Source of the DNA: Pseudomonas sp. K2I15
GTDB taxonomy: Bacteria > Pseudomonadota > Gammaproteobacteria > Pseudomonadales > Pseudomonadaceae
DNA length: 64,000 nt
Direction of reading: 5' to 3'
Assembly (NCBI RefSeq): GCF_002204795.1
Contig: NZ_NIXO01000001.1
Span: 372,001-436,000 of the forward strand
The notes beneath the pieces were generated by a model that searched no databases, was not told the origin of the DNA, and saw only the letters and a list, made by a program, of their open reading frames with translations. Each line of letters opens with the position of its first letter. The first letter of the stretch is position 1. Positions 28,187 through 35,993 of this stretch are shown here, one piece after another. The position numbers were made by a program, and so were the translations under genes.

Positions 28187-29152
28187 ATGGGCAAAACCGT
28201 CGCCATCCTGATCTTCCCCGGCGTCCAGTCACTGGACGTGACCGGCCCCCTGGATGTGTTCTGCGAGGCCAACCGTTTTCTCCCGCCCGAGGAGCATTAC
28301 CAACTGGAAGTGATTGGCCTGGGCCACGGCAACATGGCCTGTTCCAACGGCTTGTCGTTGCAGGCGCATCGGCATTTCAGCGAAGCCCTCGAACCTTACG
28401 ATTTGCTGTTGATGGCCGGCGGGCCGCAGTTGCCGTTCGAGGATTTTGGCCCGGTGTTCACTCAATGGCTGCGTGACGCCAGCGCGCGAGCCAAACGCTT
28501 CGGCTCCATCTGCAACGGCGCCTTCATACTCGCCCGCGCGGGGTTACTGGATGGGCGCACCGTCACCACCCACTGGGGCGACGCCGCCGACTTGGCCAGC
28601 TTGTGCCCATCGGCCCAGGTGCAAGCCGACCGCCTCTACGTGCAGGACGGCAACCTCTACACCTCCGCCGGGGTGACGGCGGGTATCGACCTGTCACTGT
28701 ACCTGCTGGCGCAGGACCATGGGCCGGAAGTGGCGCTCAGTGTGGCCAAGCGGCTGGTTGTATTTACCCAGCGGTCGGGCGGGCAATCGCAGTTCAGTCC
28801 GTTCCTTACACCCCACGCCGAAGCCACCTCGGCGGTGGCGCTGGTGCAGCTCTACGTATTGGCGAACCTGACGGGGGACCTGACCATCGCCGATCTGGCC
28901 AAGGCCGCCAACATGAGCGCGCGCAACTTCTCCCGGGTATTCGCCCGGGAAGCGCAAATCACCCCGGCGGAGTTCGTCGAGCGGGCACGGGTGGATGCGG
29001 CGCGGGTGATGCTGGAAAGCACCCACGCACCGCTCAAGACCGTGGCTTACCAGTGTGGCTTTCGCGATGCGCAGCACATGCGCAGCGTGTTCAACCGCCG
29101 GCTGGGGGTGACGCCACAACAATTCAGGCTGAATTTCGCGGTGCCGGTTTAA
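28187..29152 (+). CDS. GlxA-family (DJ-1/PfpI plus AraC) transcriptional regulator
   Basis: A 321-residue regulator. The N-terminal DJ-1/PfpI-like domain (about 1-185; 'VAILIFPGVQSLDVTGPLDVF', 'SICNGAFILARAGLLDGR') is probably a ligand sensor. The C-terminal AraC DNA-binding domain (about 215-321) carries two helix-turn-helix units, 'LTIADLAKAANMSARNFSRVF' (shown split as LTIADLAKAANMS and ARNFSRVF) and 'KTVAYQCGFRDAQHMRSVFN'. ATG 28187 is preferred to a GTG four codons earlier that lies within the ribosome site. It faces away from the HD hydrolase. Confidence 0.9.
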   Translation: MGKTVAILIFPGVQSLDVTGPLDVFCEANRFLPPEEHYQLEVIGLGHGNMACSNGLSLQAHRHFSEALEPYDLLLMAGGPQLPFEDFGPVFTQWLRDASARAKRFGSICNGAFILARAGLLDGRTVTTHWGDAADLASLCPSAQVQADRLYVQDGNLYTSAGVTAGIDLSLYLLAQDHGPEVALSVAKRLVVFTQRSGGQSQFSPFLTPHAEATSAVALVQLYVLANLTGDLTIADLAKAANMSARNFSRVFAREAQITPAEFVERARVDAARVMLESTHAPLKTVAYQCGFRDAQHMRSVFNRRLGVTPQQFRLNFAVPV

Positions 29153-29170
29153 GGTCAACATAGAGCAAAA

Positions 29171-29293
29171 TGTGGGAGCGGGCTTGCTGTGGTGAGGGGG
29201 CTTGTCCCCCGTCGGGTTCACCACAGATTGATGGGGCTGCTTCGCAGCCCAACGCGGGGCAAGCCCGCTCACCACAGCAAGCTCGCTCCCGCA
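29171..29293. repeat. Composite palindrome: one REP type nested in another
   Basis: The outer arms TGTGGGAGCGGGCTTGCT (29171-29188) and AGCAAGCTCGCTCCCGCA (29276-29293) belong to the common family. Between them, 29189-29275 is a different palindrome with ends GTGGTGAGGGGGCTTGTCCC and its imperfect reverse complement, related to the element at 60897-61032. The centre also holds GGGCTGCTTCGCAGCCC, a small hairpin. Confidence 0.88.
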
Positions 29294-29314
29294 TTGGGTC
29301 TTCTGTTTCTTCAG

Positions 29315-31678
29315 TTATTGCGGTGTCCGCGCGGGCAACAGCTTGAGCGTGCTGCGGGTATTCGCCGTCACTTCCTCCTCATTGAAATGCGCCTGCTCAT
29401 ACCCGCCCTCGATATACGTTTCCGCCTGGTCGGAATAGTGCTTGTCGAATGGCACACCACTCTGTCCAACCGGGTTGATGGTCAGCGCATGCGCGGCGTC
29501 AGCGAAGTCGATCAGGCGCCGTGTCGACGGTCCGTACGTCACCGGCCACGGCGCAGGGCCGATCGGCGCGGATTGGTTATTGGGTACTTCATGGCTGCCG
29601 GGAGCGGCGAACGGGCCGACGTTGACGATCTTGTCCAACGGCTTCTGCGAGCCCAGCGGATGGCCGTGGGTCAGGGTGTGGGCCTTGCCCCATTGCCATT
29701 GCGCCGGGTCGTCACCGAAGGTCGCGTTGAGGTGTTGCAGGCTGTTGTCCCAGGCGAGCTTGACGGTGTCGGCGCGGTGGCCGTTCCACCATGGTGAATC
29801 CGGCGAAGCGGTGAGCCGCGGCAAGGCCGCATCCACCACGCGGGTGTTGAGCAATGTCTTGAACATCGCGTCGCCCAGCTTTGGGTGAAACGCCGCGTCG
29901 GTGAGGTTGAACAGGAACTGGTTGAACAGCGTGGCAGTGGTGGAGTCCAGCGGGTAATCGCCTTTCCACGTGGCCAATTGCTCCACCAGCTTCAACTGCG
30001 CCGGGTCCTTGACCACTTCACGCAGCACCGGCAGCAGCGGCGCCAGCAGCCGTGGGCCGTAGGCGGTGGTGGTGCCGAGCTGCAAGGCCTGGCTGTTGTC
30101 CACGTCCCATTTCACGCTGTTGTCGCTCAATTGCGCGTTCAACTGCTGGCCACGGTCCGCCAGGTTGTAATAACCGGGGATCGGCATGCCGGTGGGCGAC
30201 GCCGGTTGGGCGTTGGCGGACACCACATAACCGCGGGCCGGGTTTTCTTCCTGGGGGTTGGCGCTGAACGGGTAGAAGCCGAGTTTGTCGGCCTGGGCGG
30301 TGCTGCCGTCGAGGATAAAGCCCGGGTTGACTCCTGCCGGGCGGATCGGCAATTGCGCCGCCGCCCACCAGCCGATATCACCCTTGGCACTGGCCCATAC
30401 GATGTTCAAGCCCGGCGCCTGGACCTTGGCCGCTGCGGCGCGGGCCTTGGCCAGGGTGTCGGCACGGTTGAGCTGGTAGAAGCCTTCGAGGATTGGGTTT
30501 TCGGTATCCAGGAAGGCCCACCACATGGCAATCGGCGTCTTGCCCGCATTCTCACCCAGTACATCGTTGATGATCGGACCGTGGGGCGACCTGCGCAGGG
30601 TCAGGGTCACCGGGTCCTGGCCTTTGACCGCGATCTGCTGCTCGCTGCTGGTCATGTCCACCCACTTATCGTGGTACCAGACCTGGTTGGGGTTGTCCGG
30701 GTTGACCTTCTCGGCGATCAGGTCGAGGTCATCGTTCTGGAACATGGTCAGGCTCCAGCCGAAATCCTTGTTGTGGCCCAGGAACGCCACCGGCACCAGC
30801 GCGTTGTGATAACCGTAAAGCTCGAAGCCCGGCGCCGACAGCTGCGCCTCGTACCACACCGACGGCACCGAGAAGCGGATATGCGGGTCGCCCGCCAGCA
30901 GCGGCTTGCCGCTCTTGGTGCGGCTGCCGCTGATGGCCCAGGCGTTGCTGCCTTCGAACTGCGGCAGGCCGTTGTCGGCCATCGCCTGTTCACTCAATTG
31001 GGCGATGGCGCCGAGGTCTTTCCAGTCACCGGCCGCCAGGTTCAGCGCGCCCTTGGGCTGCCAGTCGAGGTCGAAGACTTTCAGGTAGTCGTTGCCCAAC
31101 TGATCGCGTACGTACGTCAGCAAGGGTTCGGTGCGGAAGGCGGCGGCAAAGCTGTAGGCCAGGTAGCCGGCGACGCTGATAGTGTCTTCGGCGGTAAACG
31201 GGCGCTTGGGGATGCCCAGTATGTCGAACTCCATGGGTCTGGCGTGGCTGTCCTGATACTGGTTGACGCCGTCAAGATAGGCTTGCAGGGCCTTCCAGGA
31301 CGCAGACTCGTGGTCCATGTGCTCCACGTAGCTGAGTGCGCGTTCGCGAATGCGCAGGCTGCGGAACAGTTTGTCGGTCTCCAGCAGCTTGGGGCCCAGC
31401 ACTTCGGCCAGCTCGCCACGGGACAGGCGCCGCATGATCTCCATCTGGAACAGCCGGTCCTGGGCGTGCACATAGCCGAGGGCGCGGTACAGGTCGGTCT
31501 CGTTCTCGGCGCGGATATGCGGCACGCCACGGTCGTCGTAACGCACGGTGACCGAACCTTGCAGGTGGGCCAACTCCACCGTGCCCTGGCGGGTCGGCTG
31601 CTTGCTGTACACGTACCAGCCGGCGCCAACCATAAGGGCTACGAGCAGGATGGCCAGCGCGGTCAGGATGCGTTTCAT
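29315..31678 (-). CDS. Penicillin acylase-family amidase, probable acyl-homoserine lactone acylase
   Basis: A 787-residue Ntn-hydrolase precursor. An N-terminal hydrophobic segment (about 4-22) exports or anchors it. The precursor should cleave itself before S244 in 'FEGSNAWAISGSRTKSGKPLL' (split: FEGSNAWAIS, GSRTKSGKPLL), making S244 the nucleophile of the beta chain. 'LGYVHAQDRLFQME' is a family signature in the alpha chain. In P. aeruginosa the AHL acylase HacB (PA0305) lies right after the spu genes, so this is probably its orthologue, although two genes intervene here. It could instead act on beta-lactams or other amides. Confidence 0.85.
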   Translation of the reverse strand: MKRILTALAILLVALMVGAGWYVYSKQPTRQGTVELAHLQGSVTVRYDDRGVPHIRAENETDLYRALGYVHAQDRLFQMEIMRRLSRGELAEVLGPKLLETDKLFRSLRIRERALSYVEHMDHESASWKALQAYLDGVNQYQDSHARPMEFDILGIPKRPFTAEDTISVAGYLAYSFAAAFRTEPLLTYVRDQLGNDYLKVFDLDWQPKGALNLAAGDWKDLGAIAQLSEQAMADNGLPQFEGSNAWAISGSRTKSGKPLLAGDPHIRFSVPSVWYEAQLSAPGFELYGYHNALVPVAFLGHNKDFGWSLTMFQNDDLDLIAEKVNPDNPNQVWYHDKWVDMTSSEQQIAVKGQDPVTLTLRRSPHGPIINDVLGENAGKTPIAMWWAFLDTENPILEGFYQLNRADTLAKARAAAAKVQAPGLNIVWASAKGDIGWWAAAQLPIRPAGVNPGFILDGSTAQADKLGFYPFSANPQEENPARGYVVSANAQPASPTGMPIPGYYNLADRGQQLNAQLSDNSVKWDVDNSQALQLGTTTAYGPRLLAPLLPVLREVVKDPAQLKLVEQLATWKGDYPLDSTTATLFNQFLFNLTDAAFHPKLGDAMFKTLLNTRVVDAALPRLTASPDSPWWNGHRADTVKLAWDNSLQHLNATFGDDPAQWQWGKAHTLTHGHPLGSQKPLDKIVNVGPFAAPGSHEVPNNQSAPIGPAPWPVTYGPSTRRLIDFADAAHALTINPVGQSGVPFDKHYSDQAETYIEGGYEQAHFNEEEVTANTRSTLKLLPARTPQ

Positions 31679-31904
31679 GGGTTGTCCCTTATTAGTGATC
31701 CGGGCAGTTTAGTGGGTTTGGCGAGCGGGGAGGAAGAAGCTGTTGGCTTCGAGTTCCCTGAACCTCACCTGCATGAAGTCGGGGTTCTGAAGTTCGGCGT
31801 GGGTGGGCGGGTTATTATGTTTACTCTGTTACATGAAACCAGCGGCGCCACGACTCAACGGGCCATCCGGGCGCGCCTTTGCTATCACTTTCGGAATGCA
31901 ATTT

Positions 31905-32990
31905 ATGACAGATCCCAGCCGTGCACAGGTGCCTTATGCCTGCTGCATGGAAACGCCATCGCTGATCAGCAGCTTTTTGCGATACCCGCCGGTGGGCTTC
32001 AACGCCCAGCTGTCAGCACAGGGACTGCCGTACTTTTTCACCCGGTTCGACCTGCAAACCACCGCCGACGATGAGCTGCGCGCCCGCCTGCGCAGTTGGC
32101 CGGGGTACCGCTGGTGGCAGTCATGGCTGCATATCGACACCTGCTTTGTCGGCACCACGGTCAGTGAATATTCGCCGTTCCCGCTGAACGTACCGCCACA
32201 GGATATGGCGCAATGGCTGCAAGAAGAATGTGCACCGCAACGCAAACTCACCATCGTCAAAGACGTACCGCTGGATTCTCCGCTGCTCAGCGTCGAGGAC
32301 AATCGCTACGCACAAGGCTTGATCGAGGCCTGCACCCAGCGCGGGTTCATCAGTGTCGAAGGCCAGGCGCTGGCCTATGTACCCATCGACTTCACCTCGA
32401 TTGACGAGTATCTGTCGCGGTTGTCCCATAGCCGGCGCCGTAATATTCGCCGCAAGTTGCGCAGCCGCGACGAACTGCGCATTGAGATCCTGGACACCGG
32501 CGATACGCGGTTCAGCGATGAGCAATGGCAGCAGGAACTGTACCGGCTGTACAAGGCGGTGTACGCGCAGAGCGAAATCCACTTCGATTTGCTCACGCCC
32601 GAATTCTTCATCCAGTTGCTCACCGATGCCAGCAGTGGCGGGCATGTGTTCTGCTATTGGGACGAGGATGAACTGGTCGGTTATAACCTGTGCTATGTGC
32701 AAGACGGCAAGCTGCTCGACAAGTACATCGGCCTTAACTACCCGCTGGCGCTGGAGCACAACCTGTACTTCGTCAGCTGGTTTGTGAACCTGGAGTACGC
32801 CCTGGAAAAGGGCCTGCAGTTTTACGTGGCGGGCTGGACCGATCCGCAGGTCAAGTCCAGCCTCGGCGCCAGGTTCACCTTCACCCGCCATCTGGTGTGG
32901 GTGCGTAACCCGCTGCTGCGCAAGGTGTTGAGCCGTTTCCGACACCATTTTGAAAGCGACATGCAGTGGCAGCAGGAGCAAACCGCATGA
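31905..32990 (+). CDS. FemAB/CelD-like GNAT-fold acyltransferase
   Basis: A 361-residue protein whose central part, 'YLSRLSHSRRRNIRRKLRSRDEL' (shown split: YLSRLSHSRRRNIRRK, LRSRDEL), is the basic helix typical of FemAB-like/CelD-type acyl-CoA or aminoacyl transferases. It continues with the GNAT-like strands 'HVFCYWDEDELVGYNLCYVQ' and 'YIGLNYPLALEHNLYFVSWF'. ATG 31905 is preferred: CGGA lies 9 bases upstream. Its stop overlaps the start of the arginase-fold gene by 4 bases, so the two act together. Acyl donor and acceptor are unknown; a role in modifying an amine or peptide is inferred. Confidence 0.7.
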   Translation: MTDPSRAQVPYACCMETPSLISSFLRYPPVGFNAQLSAQGLPYFFTRFDLQTTADDELRARLRSWPGYRWWQSWLHIDTCFVGTTVSEYSPFPLNVPPQDMAQWLQEECAPQRKLTIVKDVPLDSPLLSVEDNRYAQGLIEACTQRGFISVEGQALAYVPIDFTSIDEYLSRLSHSRRRNIRRKLRSRDELRIEILDTGDTRFSDEQWQQELYRLYKAVYAQSEIHFDLLTPEFFIQLLTDASSGGHVFCYWDEDELVGYNLCYVQDGKLLDKYIGLNYPLALEHNLYFVSWFVNLEYALEKGLQFYVAGWTDPQVKSSLGARFTFTRHLVWVRNPLLRKVLSRFRHHFESDMQWQQEQTA

Positions 32991-33868
32991 GCCAGGCCCG
33001 ACCCGCATTGATCCTCGATTTTGATGGCGCCGTGAATAACATTCCCGGCGCCATTACCCTGCCACTGCAAGCCTGGCAGGAGAAGATTCGTTTCGGCTGC
33101 CGCTGGGCGCAGTTCAAGGAGCTGGAGAGCGCCCTGCAAGCACAGATGCCCAGTGACTACGGCTGCGTGTTTACCGGCAGCGGTGACTATCATCACCTCA
33201 GCCAGCTGTTGCTGAACCGCCTGCCCACCCAGCAAAAAATCCAGCTGATCATTTGCGACAACCACCCCGACAACATGCGCTATCCGTTTGGTATCCATTG
33301 TGGTTCGTGGGTTTACTGGGCCAGCCGCCTGCCGCAGGTCGAGCATGTTCACGTGCTAGGCATTGGTTCGCCGGACATTTCCCTCAAGCACGCCTGGGAG
33401 AATCACTGGTCACCGCTGGTGAAACGCAAGCTGACCTACTGGAACACCAACGTTGATACCCGCTGGTTGAACTGGATCGGCGCAGGCCGCAGCAATCGCG
33501 CCTTCACCAACGCGGACGAGTTGATGAGCGCGTTCCTGGCGCAACTCGACCGCTCGCTGCCGGTGTATCTCTCCATCGATAAAGACGTGCTGAGCCCGGA
33601 AGTGGTGAATACCAACTGGGACCAGGGCGAGTTTCTGGAGAAGCACTTGAATGCGCTGATCGATGCCTGCCATGGCAACATTATTGGTGCGGACATTACC
33701 GGCGACGTTTCGGCCTATCACTACCAGAGCAAGTTCAAGCGGTGGCTGAGTGCCTCTGATGGCCAGGAAGAGTTGCCGGAAAACCAGGTGGTCATCTGGC
33801 AACAGCAGCAGAATGAGTTGAATGCGCGCTTGTTGACCCGTATCGATCAGAGCTGGGTCAGCGTTTAA
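32987..33868 (+). CDS. Arginase/deacetylase-fold amidinohydrolase-like protein
   Basis: A 293-residue protein with the three metal-site motifs of the arginase family in altered form: GDYHH (67-70) for GGDH, DNHPD (91-95) for DAHxD, and SIDKDVLSP (196-204) for SxDxDxxDP, the last with Ser in place of the final Asp. The opening 'ALILDFDGAVNNIPGAI' is not that of a standard arginase or agmatinase. Metal binding therefore looks possible, but the substrate is probably not arginine. It is coupled by a 4-base overlap to the acyltransferase and convergent with the aminotransferase gene, whose 3' end it overlaps by 11 bases. Confidence 0.75.
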   Translation: MSQARPALILDFDGAVNNIPGAITLPLQAWQEKIRFGCRWAQFKELESALQAQMPSDYGCVFTGSGDYHHLSQLLLNRLPTQQKIQLIICDNHPDNMRYPFGIHCGSWVYWASRLPQVEHVHVLGIGSPDISLKHAWENHWSPLVKRKLTYWNTNVDTRWLNWIGAGRSNRAFTNADELMSAFLAQLDRSLPVYLSIDKDVLSPEVVNTNWDQGEFLEKHLNALIDACHGNIIGADITGDVSAYHYQSKFKRWLSASDGQEELPENQVVIWQQQQNELNARLLTRIDQSWVSV

Positions 33869-35084
33869 GAATCCGCCGTAGATGATCCAGTACTTGCTCA
33901 AACAGTTCGTCCGTCAGCCAGTGGCTGTTGCTGATCGACAGCGTCTGGGCGGCGAAGCTTTGTGCGCAGGGGATCTCGGCGCCTGGCTGTAACAGCGGGG
34001 CGAGTGCCGGGTAGCCCGGCAATACGTGGATGAACAGGCGGGTGACGCCCAGGCCGGCCGTCCACAGTTGCGCCATCGCGGTATCGCGGGTTTGTGCGCT
34101 GGGCATCACCACCATCAGGAAGGGCCAGGTTCCTTGCTGGCCCGGGCTGTCGGCCAATACCGAAACGCCGGGCAAGCTGTTGAGCTGCGCCACGCGGCGC
34201 AATGCCCGCTGGCGCCCTTGCTGCAAATACTCGGGCAAGCGTACCAGCGCTGCGGCGCCGACCTTCTGGCGATAGCCGCCCAGGCGGTGCAACGGAATAT
34301 CGTCGACGGAAAAGTCATCGCCCACCGCCGCCACTTCATCGCCCCGCGCCAGCGCCGCACGCAATGGTTTGCCATACACGTACTTCAGGCCGCGAGGCTG
34401 ATAGGCTGCGGCATAGCCCCACAGCTCGGCGCTGCGTTGCAGTTCCCAGCGCAGGCTGAAGGGCAAATCCTGCCGGCATTGCTGGTGCAGCGCCTGATGC
34501 AGCGACGCGTCCCGGCTGAACAACACGCCGCCTTCTGCCGTGGTCAGGCCTTTGCCCAGCGCCATGCTGAAAAAACCGATGTCGCCTTTAAGCCCGACAC
34601 TTTTGCCCTCATCCAGCGCGCCCATGGCTTGGGCGGCGTCTTCGATGACCGCCACGCCGAGCGGCTCGGCAATGCGTTTGGCGGCATCCACATCCGCCAC
34701 GCGCCCAGCCAGGTGGGTGACGACGATCGCCAAGGTGTTTTGGTTGCACAGCTGCGCCAGCTGTTGCTCGTCCAGGTCGATGCTGCCGGGCTGTAAATCG
34801 CACGGCACCACGCGCAAAGGCGGGCAGTGATGCGCAGCCAGGGCCACCAGCGGGCAGGTATACGCCGGCACGATGAGCTCGGTGCGCCCAGGCATGCGCT
34901 GCTGCAACACGCGCAGCGCCATGATCAGTGCGGCGGTGCCAGAGCAGGGCAGGGCCGGCAGGGGAATATCGAGTTGCTGGGCCAGCGAACGGGCCAGGTC
35001 GCCTGAAACGCTGAATAAATCCTGCCAGCGTAGGGGAAGCCCCGCCGTTGGCGGGATCTCCCGTTGGCTGGCAACGCGGGTCAT
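33858..35084 (-). CDS. DegT/DnrJ/EryC1/StrS-family PLP aminotransferase
   Basis: A 408-residue sugar-aminotransferase-type enzyme. Landmarks are 'LPCSGTAALIMALRVL', 'LIVPAYTCPLVALAAHHCPP', the Asp of 'VIEDAAQAMGA', and the PLP lysine in 'FFSMALGKGLTTAEGGVLF'. Such enzymes aminate keto-sugars or related ketones. ATG 35084 overlaps the stop of the upstream small transporter gene by 4 bases. No sugar nucleotide genes are nearby, so the substrate is open. Confidence 0.85.
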   Translation of the reverse strand: MTRVASQREIPPTAGLPLRWQDLFSVSGDLARSLAQQLDIPLPALPCSGTAALIMALRVLQQRMPGRTELIVPAYTCPLVALAAHHCPPLRVVPCDLQPGSIDLDEQQLAQLCNQNTLAIVVTHLAGRVADVDAAKRIAEPLGVAVIEDAAQAMGALDEGKSVGLKGDIGFFSMALGKGLTTAEGGVLFSRDASLHQALHQQCRQDLPFSLRWELQRSAELWGYAAAYQPRGLKYVYGKPLRAALARGDEVAAVGDDFSVDDIPLHRLGGYRQKVGAAALVRLPEYLQQGRQRALRRVAQLNSLPGVSVLADSPGQQGTWPFLMVVMPSAQTRDTAMAQLWTAGLGVTRLFIHVLPGYPALAPLLQPGAEIPCAQSFAAQTLSISNSHWLTDELFEQVLDHLRRILKR

Positions 35085-35494
35085 GACGCCAGCGTCTGCG
35101 ATGGCTCGGCCTCGACGGTCTTGCTCTCTTTGTCTTCGCTGCGCGCCAGGCACAGGATGCCCGCGATAATCAGCGCGCCACCGACGACTTTGGGCAGGGT
35201 CAAGGTGTCGTTGAACAGCCAGACAGAGATCAGCGTCACGCTGATCAGCTCCAGGTGTGAGGCCGCAAACGCCGGGCCGACTGGCGCGTACTTGAGCAGG
35301 GTCATCCAGGTAAAGAACGCGCCGATGTAGCCCACAAATGCGCCGTAGATCCATGGCGCACCGAACACGCGTATCAGCCAGGCGGCGTCCATCGTCAGCG
35401 GCTCGGCATGAATCGAGGCGAATTTAAAACTGACCTGCGCCAACGTATCGAAAATGATCAGCGACAGAAAACCCAGGATATAAAACCGTTTCAT
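35081..35494 (-). CDS. Small EamA/DMT-type membrane protein, second of a pair
   Basis: A 137-residue protein with four predicted helices ('FYILGFLSLIIFDTLAQVSF', 'WIYGAFVGYIGAFFTWMTLL', 'AASHLELISVTLISVWLF', 'VVGGALIIAGILCLA') and a charged tail. Size and the 'LAQVSFKFA' and 'APVGPAFAASHLE' motifs resemble ArnE/ArnF-type lipid-linked aminoarabinose flippase subunits and other half-size DMT proteins. The Glu in helix 1 that EmrE-type drug pumps need is absent. It touches its paralogue upstream (stop and start share one base), which suggests a heterodimer. Confidence 0.75.
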   Translation of the reverse strand: MKRFYILGFLSLIIFDTLAQVSFKFASIHAEPLTMDAAWLIRVFGAPWIYGAFVGYIGAFFTWMTLLKYAPVGPAFAASHLELISVTLISVWLFNDTLTLPKVVGGALIIAGILCLARSEDKESKTVEAEPSQTLAS

Positions 35495-35850
35495 TACTCA
35501 AACCCCACGACGGTCACGCCACAGGCGATCAGCATGATGCCGATCAACCGCCATTTGGTCAGGCTTTCCTTGAACAGGAAACGCCCGGCAATCATGATCA
35601 CGACAATGTTGATGGAGCCCAGCATCACCCCGACCGACAACGGCACCAGGGTCAGGAAGGCCAGCCACAGCACGAACTCGAAGACGTAGCAGATGATGCC
35701 CAGCCAGATCCACGGACGCTTGAGCATATGGCGCCAGTGGGCCATGCCGTCATGCTCGGCGCTGGCTGAGGCAGCGGCTTTGAACGCCAACTGGCCGGAC
35801 GTATCAACGATAACGTTGAGCATCCAGAGGATGATGGTTAATTGGCTCAT
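35494..35850 (-). CDS. Small EamA/DMT-type membrane protein, first of a pair
   Basis: A 118-residue protein with four helices. 'NVIVDTSGQLAFKAAA' in helix 1 and 'VLWLAFLTLVPLSVGVMLG' with 'ESLTKWRLIGIMLIACGVTVV' are close in style to ArnE/ArnF. ATG 35850 has CGGGAA upstream. It is the first of the tight set 118-aa gene, 137-aa gene, aminotransferase, all overlapping. The pair probably forms a heterodimeric transporter or flippase for the product of the aminotransferase. Confidence 0.75.
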   Translation of the reverse strand: MSQLTIILWMLNVIVDTSGQLAFKAAASASAEHDGMAHWRHMLKRPWIWLGIICYVFEFVLWLAFLTLVPLSVGVMLGSINIVVIMIAGRFLFKESLTKWRLIGIMLIACGVTVVGFE

Positions 35851-35993
35851 GTGTTCCCGTGTCGTCTGCTTATACGCCTGGCACCGACGACTCAAACGCC
35901 GTCCGCCCCGCTAGCTGCTTACGATACAGGAGCATGCCGATACAGTTGTTCGAGTTTGCCGAACGAACAGCGTCTGTTCAGCTTGCGCCCGGG

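Noticed and set aside
29885-32074. 729-codon open frame on the plus strand opposite the penicillin acylase gene
   Set aside because: It is the mirror of a well-recognised enzyme. It lacks domain patterns, is rich in Arg/Gly/Val/Gln as expected of antisense frames in GC-rich DNA, and runs through the next gene.
35081-35850. Guanidine exporter (Gdx) with an arginase-family guanidine hydrolase
   Set aside because: The helix-1 Glu of Gdx/EmrE is missing from both small proteins and no guanidine riboswitch-like structure was noticed upstream.
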